Part shown: one piece after another, positions 1 to 12,165 of the stretch
Layout: each line of letters opens with the position of its first letter
Position numbering within the stretch: position 1 is the first letter of the stretch
NCBI RefSeq assembly: GCF_021869535.1
Contig: NW_026262582.1
Span: forward strand, 59,098,851 to 59,162,850
Direction: 5' to 3'
Length of the DNA stretch: 64,000 nucleotides
From: Mytilus californianus
Taxonomy: Eukaryota; Mollusca; Bivalvia; Mytilida; Mytilidae
Program-made: the position numbers and the translations under genes
The notes under the pieces: generated by a model
Databases searched by the model: none
Told to the model about the DNA's origin: nothing
The model's input: only the letters and a program-made list of their open reading frames with translations

Positions 1-409
1 TTGATCATCTTCATCGTCTTAACTGTTATGACAGTGAGAGAAAAAATTCGCTAATTGTTTTGTATAGAAGTTAATGAAAATGAATGATAACAAATTGAAA
101 TTAATTCCATGGTGGATAGTGAAAGTGGTTCCAAGCGTTTTACTTTCCCTTTTTATACACAAGTATTCTTCATTTAAAACCACAAAAAACTTGAAGAAGA
201 TCAAACTCAATAGTCCAACGTTCTTCAAAGGTCAACGTAATTGCACATAACTTGTTATGGGTCGGAACAGTCATACTTAATAAAATCTACTTTGATTAAA
301 AGAAAGCGTTTGATGAAAGTGACGGATGCTTGGTTTGTATGAACAGCATCATTGTTATGTTTGGTGGGTGTAATAGCTAAAAGACACGTGACATTCCTAT
401 CGGAAAAAC
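1..409. other. AT-rich sequence, nothing recognised
   Basis: I see no exon of the propeller family, RNA gene or clear repeat here. In particular, the missing 5' exons of gene 1 are not present in this stretch. A 69-codon open frame on the minus strand (19-228) has no recognisable motif and I do not call it. Confidence 0.5.
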
Positions 410-698
410 AAAGTGAAAAACTATTTGAAATAGTACATTGTTTTCATTCCTTCTGAAGGTACGAGAATTCTTAGAATCAATAGCAACATGTACTTATAAG
501 ATAAACGTAGAAATACGGTCTAAAGTGTAAATGTCTTGCGGATTCCTCCCTAACAAATACAGTTAGGCTGAGTTAGCATAGATGCAGACAGCAACTTCGA
601 AAGAAACCAAATATTAGAAAACAAGTGGCAGAAATATCTTGAATATCTTAACACGGTAATAACAAAATTTGGTATATAATTCGGAAAGATCCGACTGC

Positions 699-753
<55 letters not shown>

Positions 754-1519
754 AAACTATCTAAATCCAAACCAGATATTGGTTTAAAAAACAATAAGAA
801 TAATGGCAACATGATAATTAATCATTGAGCCGAAGACATTGATTCACAATACCCCACCACGGGAGGCTTTAGTATACAATCATTATACTGTGAAACAGAT
901 GTAAAAAGACGTGATGCCGATTTATTTCAAGAGATCACGTACAAGGGAAAACAGAATGGTTCCTGTTATATTCATGCATAGACCCGACATGGTATCTACA
1001 CAAACCTCTTCAATTGTTAAACATGGAGACATTGGTATATTATCAAATAGGTGTTAAAACATACACGGCAGTCTAGTGTGAATTCAACAGTATAGCACTG
1101 ATAACTACTAACTATTAGATCTCGTGTAGATTTATGATAGATTAGATTACGAGAATAAAGACAATAAGTCTTTTCATTATATATATGAATAATTAACCAA
1201 AGGTGCTGATCTACTTGGTCAGTTTCTTTAGTCTGTAAAAAGACTATCTACAACGTAGACCTATATGCACGTGTAGTTAATAAATTTAATAAAAACAAAC
1301 TGTTATGAAACAGACACACATCTATCTATGATACTAGATACGAAATAAATAGCTAAAGGTCGGCCTCTGATGAGGGTTTACCTGGGAATACTCCCGAAAG
1401 AACCCGAAACATTGCATATTAAATTCTAAAGAATTAAGCAATAAAAAGTACGTAGTGTCAGGTCAGAAATATTGATACCATACCATGAATAAGTGGGTTT
1501 ATGGTCTTTTTATAAAACA
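410..1519 (+). repeat. 1.1-kb direct repeat, left copy
   Basis: This segment recurs almost unchanged and in the same orientation at 8063-9146, on the other side of the satellite array. Both copies start at the motif aaagtga and stop after tataaaaca. They differ at scattered single bases and in an internal poly(A) tract (53 A at 700-752 here, 26 A in the right copy). The ends are not TG...CA, and I see no primer-binding site or protease/polymerase frame between the copies, so long terminal repeats of a retroelement are not supported. A segmental duplication that spans the satellite is the simpler reading. Confidence 0.9.
700..752. repeat. poly(A) tract, 53 A
   Basis: An uninterrupted run of 53 A inside the left direct repeat. 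The same tract is 26 A long at 8353-8378 in the right copy, so most of the length difference between the two copies is here. Confidence 0.95.
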
Positions 1520-1957
1520 ATTTTTTTACGGTGAATATTTCACTAGTTGTGATCTCACCCGTTGAATCAGGTTCTATTTAATTATAGAATTTTTGATCCT
1601 TATTTATGCTATGGTACGACGTATTTCTGATCGAGAAACTACGTACGACACTATACTATATGCACAATGTAATAGTATACAATTCTAATGTATATAATAC
1701 TGTACATCTTTCTTTATGTATATAACACTGTACATCTTATACAATATACATGTAACTAATTATGTAAATAACATAGATCTACTATATAGCTATCACTATT
1801 TACATATGAAACAAAGATATACCTGAAACAATAAAGTAATGAATAAAAATAAAATAAAATAATACAGAAACAAAATGTATGCATATAACATACAAGACAC
1901 TGATATATATATATATATATATATTGGAAAATGATACCGAATCATATTTGACTGAAA
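1520..1957. other. AT-rich spacer with (AT)n microsatellite
   Basis: Spacer between the left direct repeat and the satellite array. It includes several imperfect tatata/acat-rich stretches and a pure (AT)n run at about 1903-1924. No gene seen. Confidence 0.6.
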
Positions 1958-4900
1958 CATGGAAGTTATACTATTATACTAGCAAACAACCTTATGTCAA
2001 CATAGTCCTTAAACATACTTGAAATATTTGCAATTGGACGTATAGCAATCAACAATCAATAATTCATCACTATGTTAAACCTAAGAAGGTAACATGGAAA
2101 ATAATTACAAACTGATATGATTGTAAATGAACTAGCTAAGGGAAGTTATACTATTATACTAGCAAACAACCTTATGTTATCACTATATATATCATCGTCT
2201 AAAACATACATGAAATATTTGTCACTGGGCTTTAAGTAACCACAATCAATAATTCATCGCTGTATCGTGTCAAACCTTAGAAGGTAGCATGGAAACTAAC
2301 TACAAACTAATATGATTGTCAATGAACTATGGAAGTTATACTATTATACTAGCAAACAACCTTGTTTCACCACTATATGTATCATAGTTCTAAACATACA
2401 TGAAATATTTGCCACTGGATGCTAAGCAACCAACAAATCTTTAATTCATCGCTGAATCATGTCAAACCTCAGAAGGTAGCATGGAAACTAACTACAAACT
2501 AATATGATTGTCAATGAACTATGGAAGTTATACTATTATACTAGCAAACAACCTTATGTCATCACTATATCATAGTCCTAAACATACATGAAATATTTGC
2601 CACTGGATGCTTAGCAACCAACAAATCTTCAATTCATCGCTGTATCATGTCAAACCTTAGAAGGTAGCATGAAAACTAACTACAAACTAATATGATTGTC
2701 AATGAACTATGGAAGTTATACTTTTATACTAGCAAACAACCTTATGTCATCACTATATCATAGTCCTAAACATACATGAAATATTTGCCACTGGATGCTA
2801 AGCAACCAACACATCTTTAGTTCATCGCTGTTTCATGTCAAACCTTAGAAGGTAGCATGGAAACTAATTACAATAATATGATTGTCAATGAACTATGGAA
2901 GTTATACTATTATACTAGCAAACAACCTTGTTCCACCACTATATGTATCATATTTCTAAACATACATGAAATATTTGCCACTGGATGCTAAGCAACCAAC
3001 AAATCTTCAATTCATCACTATTTCATGTCAAACCTTAGAAGGTAGCATGAAAATTAACTACAAACTAATATGATTGTCAATGAACTATGGAAGTTATACT
3101 ATTATACTAGCAAACATCCTTGTTTCACCACTATATGTATCATAGTTCTAAACGTACATGAAATATTTGCCACTGGATGCTAAGCAACCAACAAACTTTA
3201 GTTTATCGCTGTATCATGTCAAACCTTAGAAGGTATCATGAAAACTAACTACAAACTAATATGATTGTCAATGATCTATGGAAGTTATACTATTATACTA
3301 GCAAACAACCTTATGTCATCACTATATCATAGTCCTAAACATACATGAAATATTTGCCACTGGATGCTAAGCAACCAACAGTCGTTAATTTATCGCTATA
3401 TCATGTCAAACCTTAGAAGGTAGCATGGAAACTAACTACAAACTAATATGATTGTCAATGAACTATGGAAGTTATCCTATTATACTAGCAAACAACCTTA
3501 TGTCATCACTATATCATAGTCCTAAACATACATGGTATATTTGCCATTGGATGCTGTATCATGTCAAACCTTAGAAGGTATCATGAAAACTAACTATAAA
3601 CTAATATGATTGTCAATGAACTATGGAAGTTATACTATTATACTAGCAAACAACCTTATGTTATCACTATATATATCATCGTCTAAAACATACATGAAAT
3701 ATTTGTCACTGGACTTTAAGTAACCACAATCAATAATTCATCGCTGTATCGTGTCAAACCTTAGAAGGTAGCATGAAAACTAACTACAAACTAATATGAT
3801 TGTCAATGAACTATGGAAGTTATACTTTTATACTAGCAAACAACCTTATGTCATCACTATATCATAGTCCTAAACATACATGAAATATTTGCCACTGGAT
3901 GCTAAGCAACCAACACATCTTTAGTTCATCGCTGTTTCATGTCAAACCTTAGAAGGTAGCATGGAAACTAATTACAATAATATGATTGTCAATGAACTAT
4001 GGAAGTTATACTATTATACTAGCAAACAACCTTGTTCCACCACTATATGTATCATATTTCTAAACATACATGAAATATTTGCCACTGGATGCTAAGCAAC
4101 CAACAAATCTTCAATTCATCACTATTTCATGTCAAACCTTAGAAGGTAGCATGAAAATTAACTACAAACTAATATGATTGTCAATGAACTATGGAAGTTA
4201 TACTATTATACTAGCAAACATCCTTGTTTCACCACTATATGTATCATAGTTCTAAACGTACATGAAATATTTGCCACTGGATGCTAAGCAACCAACAAAC
4301 TTTAGTTTATCGCTGTATCATGTCAAACCTTAGAAGGTATCATGAAAACTAACTACAAACTAATATGATTGTCAATGATCTATGGAAGTTATACTATTAT
4401 ACTAGCAAACAACCTTATGTCATCACTATATCATAGTCCTAAACATACATGAAATATTTGCCACTGGATGCTAAGCAACCAACAATCGTTAATTTATCGC
4501 TATATCATGTCAAACCTTAGAAGGTAGCATGGAAACTAACTACAAACTAATATGATTGTCAATGAACTATGGAAGTTATCCTATTATACTAGCAAACAAC
4601 CTTATGTCATCACTATATCATAGTCCTAAACATACATGGTATATTTGCCATTGGATGCTGTATCATGTCAAACCTTAGAAGGTATCATGAAAACTAACTA
4701 TAAACTAATATGATTGTCAATGAACTATGGAAGTTATACTATTATACTAGCAAACAACCTTATGTTATCACTATATATATCATCGTCTAAAACATACATG
4801 AAATATTTGTCACTGGACTTTAAGTAACCACAATCAATAATTCATCGCTGTATCGTGTCAAACCTTAGAAGGTAGCATGAAAACTAACTACAAACTAATA

Positions 4901-7893
4901 TGATTGTCAATGAACTATGGAAGTTATACTTTTATACTAGCAAACAACCTTATGTCATCACTATATCATAGTCCTAAACATACATGAAATATTTACCACT
5001 GGATGCTAAGCAACCAACACATCTTTAGTTCATCGCTGTTTCATGTCAAACCTTAGAAGGTAGCATGGAAACTAATTACAATAATATGATTGTCAATGAA
5101 CTATGGAAGTTATACTATTATACTAGCAAACAACCTTGTTCCACCACTATATGTATCATATTTCTAAACATACATGAAATATTTGCCACTGGATGCTAAG
5201 CAACCAACAAATCTTCAATTCATCACTATTTCATGTCAAACCTTAGAAGGTAGCATGAAAATTAACTACAAACTAATATGATTGTCAATGAACTATGGAA
5301 GTTATACTATTATACTAGCAAACATCCTTGTTTCACCACTATATGTATCATAGTTCTAAACGTACATGAAATATTTGCCACTGGATGCTAAGCAACCAAC
5401 AAACTTTAGTTTATCGCTGTATCATGTCAAACCTTAGAAGGTATCATGAAAACTAACTACAAACTAATATGATTGTCAATGATCTATGGAAGTTATACTA
5501 TTATACTAGCAAACAACCTTATGTCATCACTATATCATAGTCCTAAACATACATGAAATATTTGCCACTGGATGCTAAGCAACCAACAATCGTTAATTTA
5601 TCGCTATATCATGTCAAACCTTAGAAGGTAGCATGGAAACTAACTACAAACTAATATGATTGTCAATGAACTATGGAAGTTATCCTATTATACTAGCAAA
5701 CAACCTTATGTCATCACTATATCATAGTCCTAAACATACATGGTATATTTGCCATTGGATGCTGTATCATGTCAAACCTTAGAAGGTATCATGAAAACTA
5801 ACTATAAACTAATATGATTGTCAATGAACTATGGAAGTTATACTATTATACTAGCAAACAACCTTATGTTATCACTATATATATCATCGTCTAAAACATA
5901 CATGAAATATTTGTCACTGGACTTTAAGTAACCACAATCAATAATTCATCGCTGTATCGTGTCAAACCTTAGAAGGTAGCATGAAAACTAACTACAAACT
6001 AATATGATTGTCAATGAACTATGGAAGTTATACTTTTATACTAGCAAACAACCTTATGTCATCACTATATCATAGTCCTAAACATACATGAAATATTTGC
6101 CACTGGATGCTAAGCAACCAACACATCTTTAGTTCATCGCTGTTTCATGTCAAACCTTAGAAGGTAGCATGGAAACTAATTACAATAATATGATTGTCAA
6201 TGAACTATGGAAGTTATACTATTATACTAGCAAACAACCTTGTTCCACCACTATATGTATCATATTTCTAAACATACATGAAATATTTGCCACTGGATGC
6301 TAAGCAACCAACAAATCTTCAATTCATCACTATTTCATGTCAAACCTTAGAAGGTAGCATGAAAATTAACTACAAACTAATATGATTGTCAATGAACTAT
6401 GGAAGTTATACTATTATACTAGCAAACATCCTTGTTTCACCACTATATGTATCATAGTTCTAAACGTACATGAAATATTTGCCACTGGATGCTAAGCAAC
6501 CAACAAACTTTAGTTTATCGCTGTATCATGTCAAACCTTAGAAGGTATCATGAAAACTAACTACAAACTAATATGATTGTCAATGATCTATGGAAGTTAT
6601 ACTATTATACTAGCAAACAACCTTATGTCATCACTATATCATAGTCCTAAACATACATGAAATATTTGCCACTGGATGCTAAGCAACCAACAATCGTTAA
6701 TTTATCGCTATATCATGTCAAACCTTAGAAGGTAGCATGGAAACTAACTACAAACTAATATGATTGTCAATGAACTATGGAAGTTATCCTATTATACTAG
6801 CAAACAACCTTATGTCATCACTATATCATAGTCCTAAACATACATGGTATATTTGCCATTGGATGCTGTATCATGTCAAACCTTAGAAGGTATCATGAAA
6901 ACTAACTATAAACTAATATGATTGTCAATGAACTATGGAAGTTATACTATTATACTAGCAAACAACCTTATGTTATCACTATATATATCATCGTCTAAAA
7001 CATACATGAAATATTTGTCACTGGACTTTAAGTAACCACAATCAATAATTCATCGCTGTATCGTGTCAAACCTTAGAAGGTAGCATGGAAACTAACTACA
7101 AACTAATATGATTGTCAATGAACTATGGAAGTTATACTATTATACTAGCAAACAACCTTATGTCATCACTATATCATAGTCCTAAACATACATGAAATAT
7201 TTGCCACTGGAGGCTAAGCAACCAACAATCTTTAATCTATCGCTGTATCATGCCAAACCTTAGAAGGTAGCATGGAAACTTACTACAAACTAATATGATT
7301 GTCAATGAACTATGGAAGTTGTACTATTATACTAGCAAACAACCTTATGTCATCACTATATCATAGTCCTAAACATACATGAAATATTTGCCACTGGATG
7401 CTTAGCAGCTAAAAATCTTTAATTTATCGCTATATCATGTCAAACCTTACAAGGTAGCATGGAAACTAACTACAAATTAATATGATTGTCAATGAACTAT
7501 GGAAGTTATACTATTATACTAGCAAACAACCTTATGTCATCACTATATCATATTCCCTAACATACATGAAATATTTGCCACTGGATGCTAAGCAACCAAA
7601 AATCGTTAACTTATCGCTGTATCATGTCAAACCTAAGAAGGTAGCATGGAAACTAACTACAACTAATATGATTGTCAACGAACTATGGAAGTTATACTAT
7701 TATACTAGCAAACAACCTTATGTCATCACTATATCACAGTCCTAAACATACATGAAATATTGGCAACAGGACGTTAAGCAACTAATATCGATAATAATTA
7801 TTATGTCAAGCCGTTGAAGGTTACATGGAAACTAATAACAAATAAATATGATTGTCAATGAACAACGAAAGTAATACTATTATACTAGCAACA
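1958..7893. repeat. Satellite array, ~185-bp monomers (about 32 copies)
   Basis: Head-to-tail array. Each monomer begins near ggaagttatactattatac, continues with agcaaacaacctt, catacatgaaatatttg, ccactggatgctaagcaacc, tcatgtcaaaccttagaagg, and ends at atgattgtcaatgaact. Monomers are about 160-195 bp. Edge monomers (about 1958-2150 and 7745-7893) are the most diverged, the usual pattern for an array homogenised from within. An 87-codon open frame at 7482-7745 is made entirely of monomer sequence and is an accident, not a gene. One segment of the monomer resembles the 3' tail of the SINE-like element at 34,800-35,145. Confidence 0.95.
2648..7064. repeat. Higher-order repeat, 1,104 bp x 4
   Basis: Within the array, six monomers form a larger unit repeated in register. 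The distinctive cttttatact variant occurs at 2721, 3825, 4929 and 6033, exactly 1,104 bp apart each time. The ttatcactat variant occurs at 3661, 4765, 5869 and 6973 with the same spacing. One monomer in each unit is short (about 158 bp) through loss of its aagcaacc...atcgc segment. I noticed only two substitutions among the four copies (near 3382 and 4995), so this amplification is recent compared with monomer divergence. Confidence 0.93.
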
Positions 7894-8062
7894 GATCGTT
7901 GGCGTTTCAATGGGCAGAGTTGCCTCCCTGGAAATATCTGATATTGCTATATGTAACTATAATTATAGACATAAAACAGAGAAATACCCTACGAAAATAA
8001 TATTAAATTCCACTAAAGAATGAGAATTGATGGATTTAATATATTTAATGAAGAAGGTGAGA
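7894..8062. other. Spacer between satellite and right direct repeat
   Basis: About 170 bp after the last recognisable monomer. Nothing recognised. Confidence 0.5.
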
Positions 8063-9146
8063 AAAGTGAACAACTATTTGAAATAGTACATTGTTTTCAT
8101 TCCTTTTGAAGGTACGAGAATTCTTAGAATCAATAGCAACATGTACTTATAAGATAAACGTAGAAATACGGTCTAAAGTGTAAATGTCTTGCGGATTCCT
8201 CCCTAAAAAATACAGTTAGGCTGAGTTAGCATAGATGCAGACAGCAACTTCGAAAGAAACCAAATATTAGAAAACAAGTGGCAGAGATATCTTGAATATC
8301 TTAACACGGTAATAACAAAATTTGGTATATAATTCGGAAAGATCCGATTGCCAAAAAAAAAAAAAAAAAAAAAAAAACAAACTATCTAAATCCAAACCAG
8401 ATATTGATTTAAAAAACAATAAGAATATTGGCAACATGATAATTAATCATTAAGCCGAAGACATTGATTCACAATACCCCACCACGGGAGGCTTTAGTAT
8501 ACAATCATTATACTGTGAAACAGATGTAAAAAGACGTGATGCCGATTTATTTCAAGAGATCACGTACAAGGGAAAACAGAATGGTTCCTGTTATATTCAT
8601 GCATAGACCCGACATGGTATCTACACAAACCTCTTCAATTGTTAAACATGGAGACATTGGTATATTATCAAATAGGTGTTAAAACATACACGGCAGTCTA
8701 GTGTGAATTCAACAGTATAGCACTGATAACTACTAACTATTAGATCTCGTGTAGATTTATGATAGATTAGATTACGAGAATAAAGACAATAAGTCTTTTC
8801 ATTATATATATGAATAATTAACAAAAGGTGCTGATCTACTTGGTCAGTTTCTTTAGTCTGTAAAAAGACTAGCTACAACGTAGACCTATATGCACGTGTA
8901 GTTAATAAATTAAATAAAAAAAAAAACTGTTATGAAACAGACACACATCTATCTATGATACTAGATACGAAATAAATAGCTAAAGGTCGGCCTCTGATGA
9001 AGGTTTACCTGGGAATACTCCCGAAAGAACCCGAAACATTGCATATTAAATTCTAAAGAATTAAGCAATAAAAAGTACGTAGTGTCAGGTCAGAAATATT
9101 GATACCATACCATGAATAAGTGGGTTTATGGTCTTTTTATAAAACA
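8063..9146 (+). repeat. 1.1-kb direct repeat, right copy
   Basis: Second copy of the segment at 410-1519. It ends after aaaaca at 9146, and the next base begins coding sequence of exon B of gene 1. The repeat therefore replaces the 5' part of that exon and everything upstream of it. A 60-codon minus-strand frame at 8642-8824 lies wholly inside the repeat and has no recognisable motif. Confidence 0.9.
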
Positions 9147-9265
9147 TACTGGACAGAAGATTCATCTACAGGAAGAATAATGAGATGTAATTCAGATGGA
9201 TCTGATGTAACATCTATTTCTAATGCAACAAAGCCTTCTGTACTTACGCTTGACACAAAGAATAG
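9147..9265 (+). CDS. Gene 1 exon B (3' part only)
   Basis: Reads YWTEDSSTGRIMRCNSDG and continues to LTLDTKNR, ending in phase 2 (AG) at the donor gtttgt, the same unusual donor used by exon B of genes 2 and 3. It matches residues 113-152 of gene 2 (YWTEPKEGNIMRCNSDG), a YWTD blade with the Asp replaced by Glu. The first ~97 nt of the exon are missing: the direct repeat abuts the Tyr codon with no acceptor site. Confidence 0.85.
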
Positions 9266-10071
9266 GTTTGTTTTATAAGCTTTATCTCTTTGGGAAATGT
9301 TGACACTTTTGAATTGCCATCTTACTGAAGAACATGTTTTGCATTACATAATCATAAGCCAACATACTACCTAGTGTATCTTTTAAAAATATTAACAACA
9401 TAAAGGTAAACGCATTGATGTGATTAAAGATATCAGTAGACGAGATTTATTCATATTTGAAAAAGTTACTCTGACATCGACAAGGAGCCATGTGCTGATG
9501 TTTGTTCAGAATTCCCTGTCAAATTGACATAGTAAGCTATAAATAGAGAACATACATTTTAGAAATAAATAAGATATCATTTCGCAAAACAGTTAATGAG
9601 TATTTGAATAAACTTAAAAGTACATTCCTGAAAAATATTCTTAGCATTGTATTTTTATATTTGAACACAATATTTGATTAGTTTGATCCATGTCTACAAT
9701 ATTATATAGCTTTACAATACTATCTGCACAGGATATTCACCAGTAAATACATGTTAGAAAATGTTTATAAATGCAATAGAACAATAATGTTTATCCGTTG
9801 TCGTCTGTTTTAAAAATTATATGCTGAATGTCGTAGTTAAGCTTTTTATCTTGTAAACAATTCACATCCTTTGTTACTGTAAACATATATATTCGATGTT
9901 TTGTTTTGACTTAATGGAATTAATGTGCTGGCCTTGGATACCATATACTGGGAGAGAAACAAAATTAAAGTTATAGTCATTTAAGACAATATCATGACCA
10001 ATGTGGAAAAAAACGCGGATTAGGTAGACTTTGTTTTGTATCGAATAACTTCTATATATATACAATTTTAG
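9266..10071. other. Gene 1 intron B-C
   Basis: AT-rich intron between the gtttgt donor and the acceptor ending at 10071. No repeat or gene recognised. The minus-strand open frame at 9874-10065 is unsupported. Confidence 0.6.
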
Positions 10072-10190
10072 ATGGATTTATTATGCCCAACAACTAGGAA
10101 CAAGCCAAATATTCAGAATTGATTTCGACGGAATGGACAAAAGTGTAATTATTCAGAATCTGCCATCATTTGTGTTTGGTATAGGAGTAG
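10072..10190 (+). CDS. Gene 1 exon C
   Basis: Acceptor aattttag, donor gtatgt; 119 nt, one codon longer than exon C of genes 2 and 3. It begins by completing the split Arg codon from exon B and reads RWIYYAQQLGTSQIFRIDFD, then on to FVFGIGV, ending phase 1. This is the W-(I/M)-YY/YF blade, clearly homologous to gene 2 and gene 3 but the most diverged of the three. Confidence 0.88.
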
Positions 10191-10603
10191 GTATGTAAAA
10201 TAAACAAATCAAAACAGCATCAATATAAATGATATGTGTGTAGTGAACAAAAGAATACAAAATTAAATTAGAGTACATTTTAACATACTCTGAACTGCGG
10301 AAAATAGTCATGTCTGTGATAATGATTAAAGAATGTAAGTCTGTATGTGTAAGCTAGCAAAATTGATCTTTTTCAGTTGCATAATCAAGCAGATACACAT
10401 GTAATACTATAACTACAGCATCCACTTCATTTGGTCTCTGTGGGATATTCTTTTCGATGGCAATTTTATCTGACAATATCTTTTTTGTTATATGAGATAA
10501 AACTAAGAACAAATGAAGATATGAAGATAAGTGCTGTTATCACTTACCAAATACATGTGTTTTTGCTTGGTTGTTTGTTATTTGGTTATTATTATAAATG
10601 CAG

Positions 10604-10863
10604 ACTTTGATGGGAAGCGACTTTATTGGATGGAATATCACTCGGGTGATTTGAAATCTGCTTGGTACAATGGATCCGATTTCAAAACGGTAATCAGCAC
10701 ATCTGTAACAACTGGGAACTGGAATATTGAGGTCGATGAAGATCTCATCTTCTACTCCAGCATAAATAAAATTCTTGCGATAAATAAATCTTCAGGACAA
10801 ATGCCATCTGTAGTACACACAGATGTTTATCAAATAATGCTGTTTTGTTATACAATCAAGAAG
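10604..10863 (+). CDS. Gene 1 exon D (with 1-nt deletion)
   Basis: Acceptor aaatgcag, donor gtaaga. It reads DFDGKRLYWMEYHSGDLKSA and then a second blade with DLIFYSS. Length is 260 nt where a frame-preserving version, two codons longer than gene 2 (255 nt), would be 261. The alignment with gene 2 slips by one base near 10,835-10,840, just after the HTD.YQI motif. After the slip the last nine residues (MLFCYTIKK) no longer match, whereas the +1 reading matches the gene 2 ending (..LLYNQEG against ..LFYKQEG). The exon therefore ends in phase 0 instead of phase 1. It could also be an assembly error. Confidence 0.88.
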
Positions 10864-11679
10864 GTAAGAAAACTTATTTTACAATACGATCGCACTTCAA
10901 ATTTATTATATGAATAAACTGATAGATTTGAATAAAGTATTTTTGAAAATAATAATAATTATCAATTGATCTTACAATTTTCTTATTTCGCAAGGAAAAA
11001 TAAAGGACATATCTACAATATTATGACTTATAATTTTTTTTTCATATTATCATTGTATGAAATTAGCATTATAAATATAAGTATATCTTCAATTATGTTG
11101 ATGCAAATGACTATATTTACCGAACGTTATAGCTGGCAATTTCATGTTAATTTGTAATCATTTGTAATATCAGTTTTTATTATACTTGTTCAATGTATTT
11201 CATTTAACACTAATTGTCGCTTCACAGCTTTTCTTGTGACTAACAAATTGCACCACAATTTCAATTGATAGTAAAGGATCACTGAGGTGTTGCTGTGTTA
11301 CGATGAATACTATAATTTCACAATTGTTAATATTTTTTTCAGGTGATAGACATATATAAGGTCAAATCATTAAGTATTTTTTTACAGTCTTCTGTTATGA
11401 TTTTTTAAAATATATTATTGAATACAAGAATAGAGAAAATATCGAAAATAATGTTGCACAAACCCATTCACTGTAATATATGTACAACGCGTTTTCATAA
11501 TACATATGTAAGGTCTTTCTAAAAAATGAAATAAATTAAAAGAAATAAAGTGTATTTTTTCAGTCAAACATATTGTTTTTTTTGTGTTTTTTTTATCAAA
11601 GAAAGAAAACCAAGTATTAGTGAAAAAATGGATATCCTTATTTTTTGGATTTACTAAATGTTTTTTTGTATACTTACAG
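10864..11679. other. Gene 1 intron D-E
   Basis: AT-rich intron of about 0.8 kb. No repeat family or other gene recognised. A 63-codon plus-strand frame at 10966-11157 has no motif. Confidence 0.55.
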
Positions 11680-11778
11680 GGAAGGATTCTGATAAAAATG
11701 GAAATGGAAACATTCTGTCATACCTACTTTGAAAACATGGGAAACAGATATGGAGCAAAAGTTAATAAGACAAAATAA
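11680..11778 (+). CDS. Gene 1 last exon E, copy 1
   Basis: Acceptor gtatacttacag. In the ancestral phase (1) it reads GKDSDKNGNGNILSYLL and stops at 11,732. In the phase produced by the exon D deletion (0) it stays open to TAA at 11,776-11,778 and adds 33 codons beginning GRILIKMEMETF. The gggaa start at the same kind of acceptor is seen in gene 3 (59,626), which supports homology of the site. No AATAAA is close by; an ATTAAA occurs about 300 bp downstream (near 12,080). Confidence 0.6.
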   Translation, partial: GRILIKMEMETFCHTYFENMGNRYGAKVNKTK

Positions 11779-12165
11779 TCAACAACAATTTTTCGCACTA
11801 TTACTCTAAACATATGACAAACAAATATGATAGTACGAAATGATACACGGAGCCTATATTGTTTGACAGCAAAAAGGATCACGTGTTTAATAATTTGTGC
11901 AACATCATTACACTTCTATAACATACTGTTATATGTTTTAGTGTTTGATAATAATTTCGGACATCAGCTTACTCGTGCGGAAACTGGCAAACACATCAAT
12001 TATAGTTTTTGTTAATTTTAGATCAACAAAATATGGAAAATATATCTTCATTTTAATTGTTTTGTTTATTTACATTCTAGATTAAAAGATACCTGAAATA
12101 GAGAAATAACAGAAATATATGTGACTAGTTAATATATATGAAATGCAGAAATTCTAATATAATAA

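Larger units (their letters stand above)
9147..11778 (+). pseudogene. Gene 1: 5'-truncated YWTD propeller gene (remnant)
   Basis: Remnant of the first of three paralogues. What is seen: the 3' part of exon B, then complete exons C and D, and a last exon E. Splice sites are GT/AG with the same phases as gene 2. No signal-peptide exon, exon A or first half of exon B can be found upstream, where a direct repeat and satellite array now lie. Exon D also has a 1-nt deletion relative to gene 2, which changes the reading frame of the last exon. Together these suggest a pseudogene or a fragment cut off by rearrangement. If an unseen upstream exon were spliced to a cryptic acceptor, a shortened protein remains possible. 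The remaining frame (597 nt, read through the deletion) is open, so decay is recent or incomplete. Confidence 0.75.

Noticed and set aside
7482..7745. 87-codon open frame in the satellite
   Set aside because: It consists of one and a half satellite monomers, and neighbouring monomers carry stops in the same frame.
1958..7893. CRISPR-like array
   Set aside because: The repeats are ~185 bp and continuous, without unique spacers of constant length. This is satellite DNA in a eukaryote.
410..9146. LTR retrotransposon reading of the paired 1.1-kb repeats
   Set aside because: There is no TG...CA ending, no matching short duplication outside, no primer-binding site and no gag/pol between the copies; the interior is a satellite.
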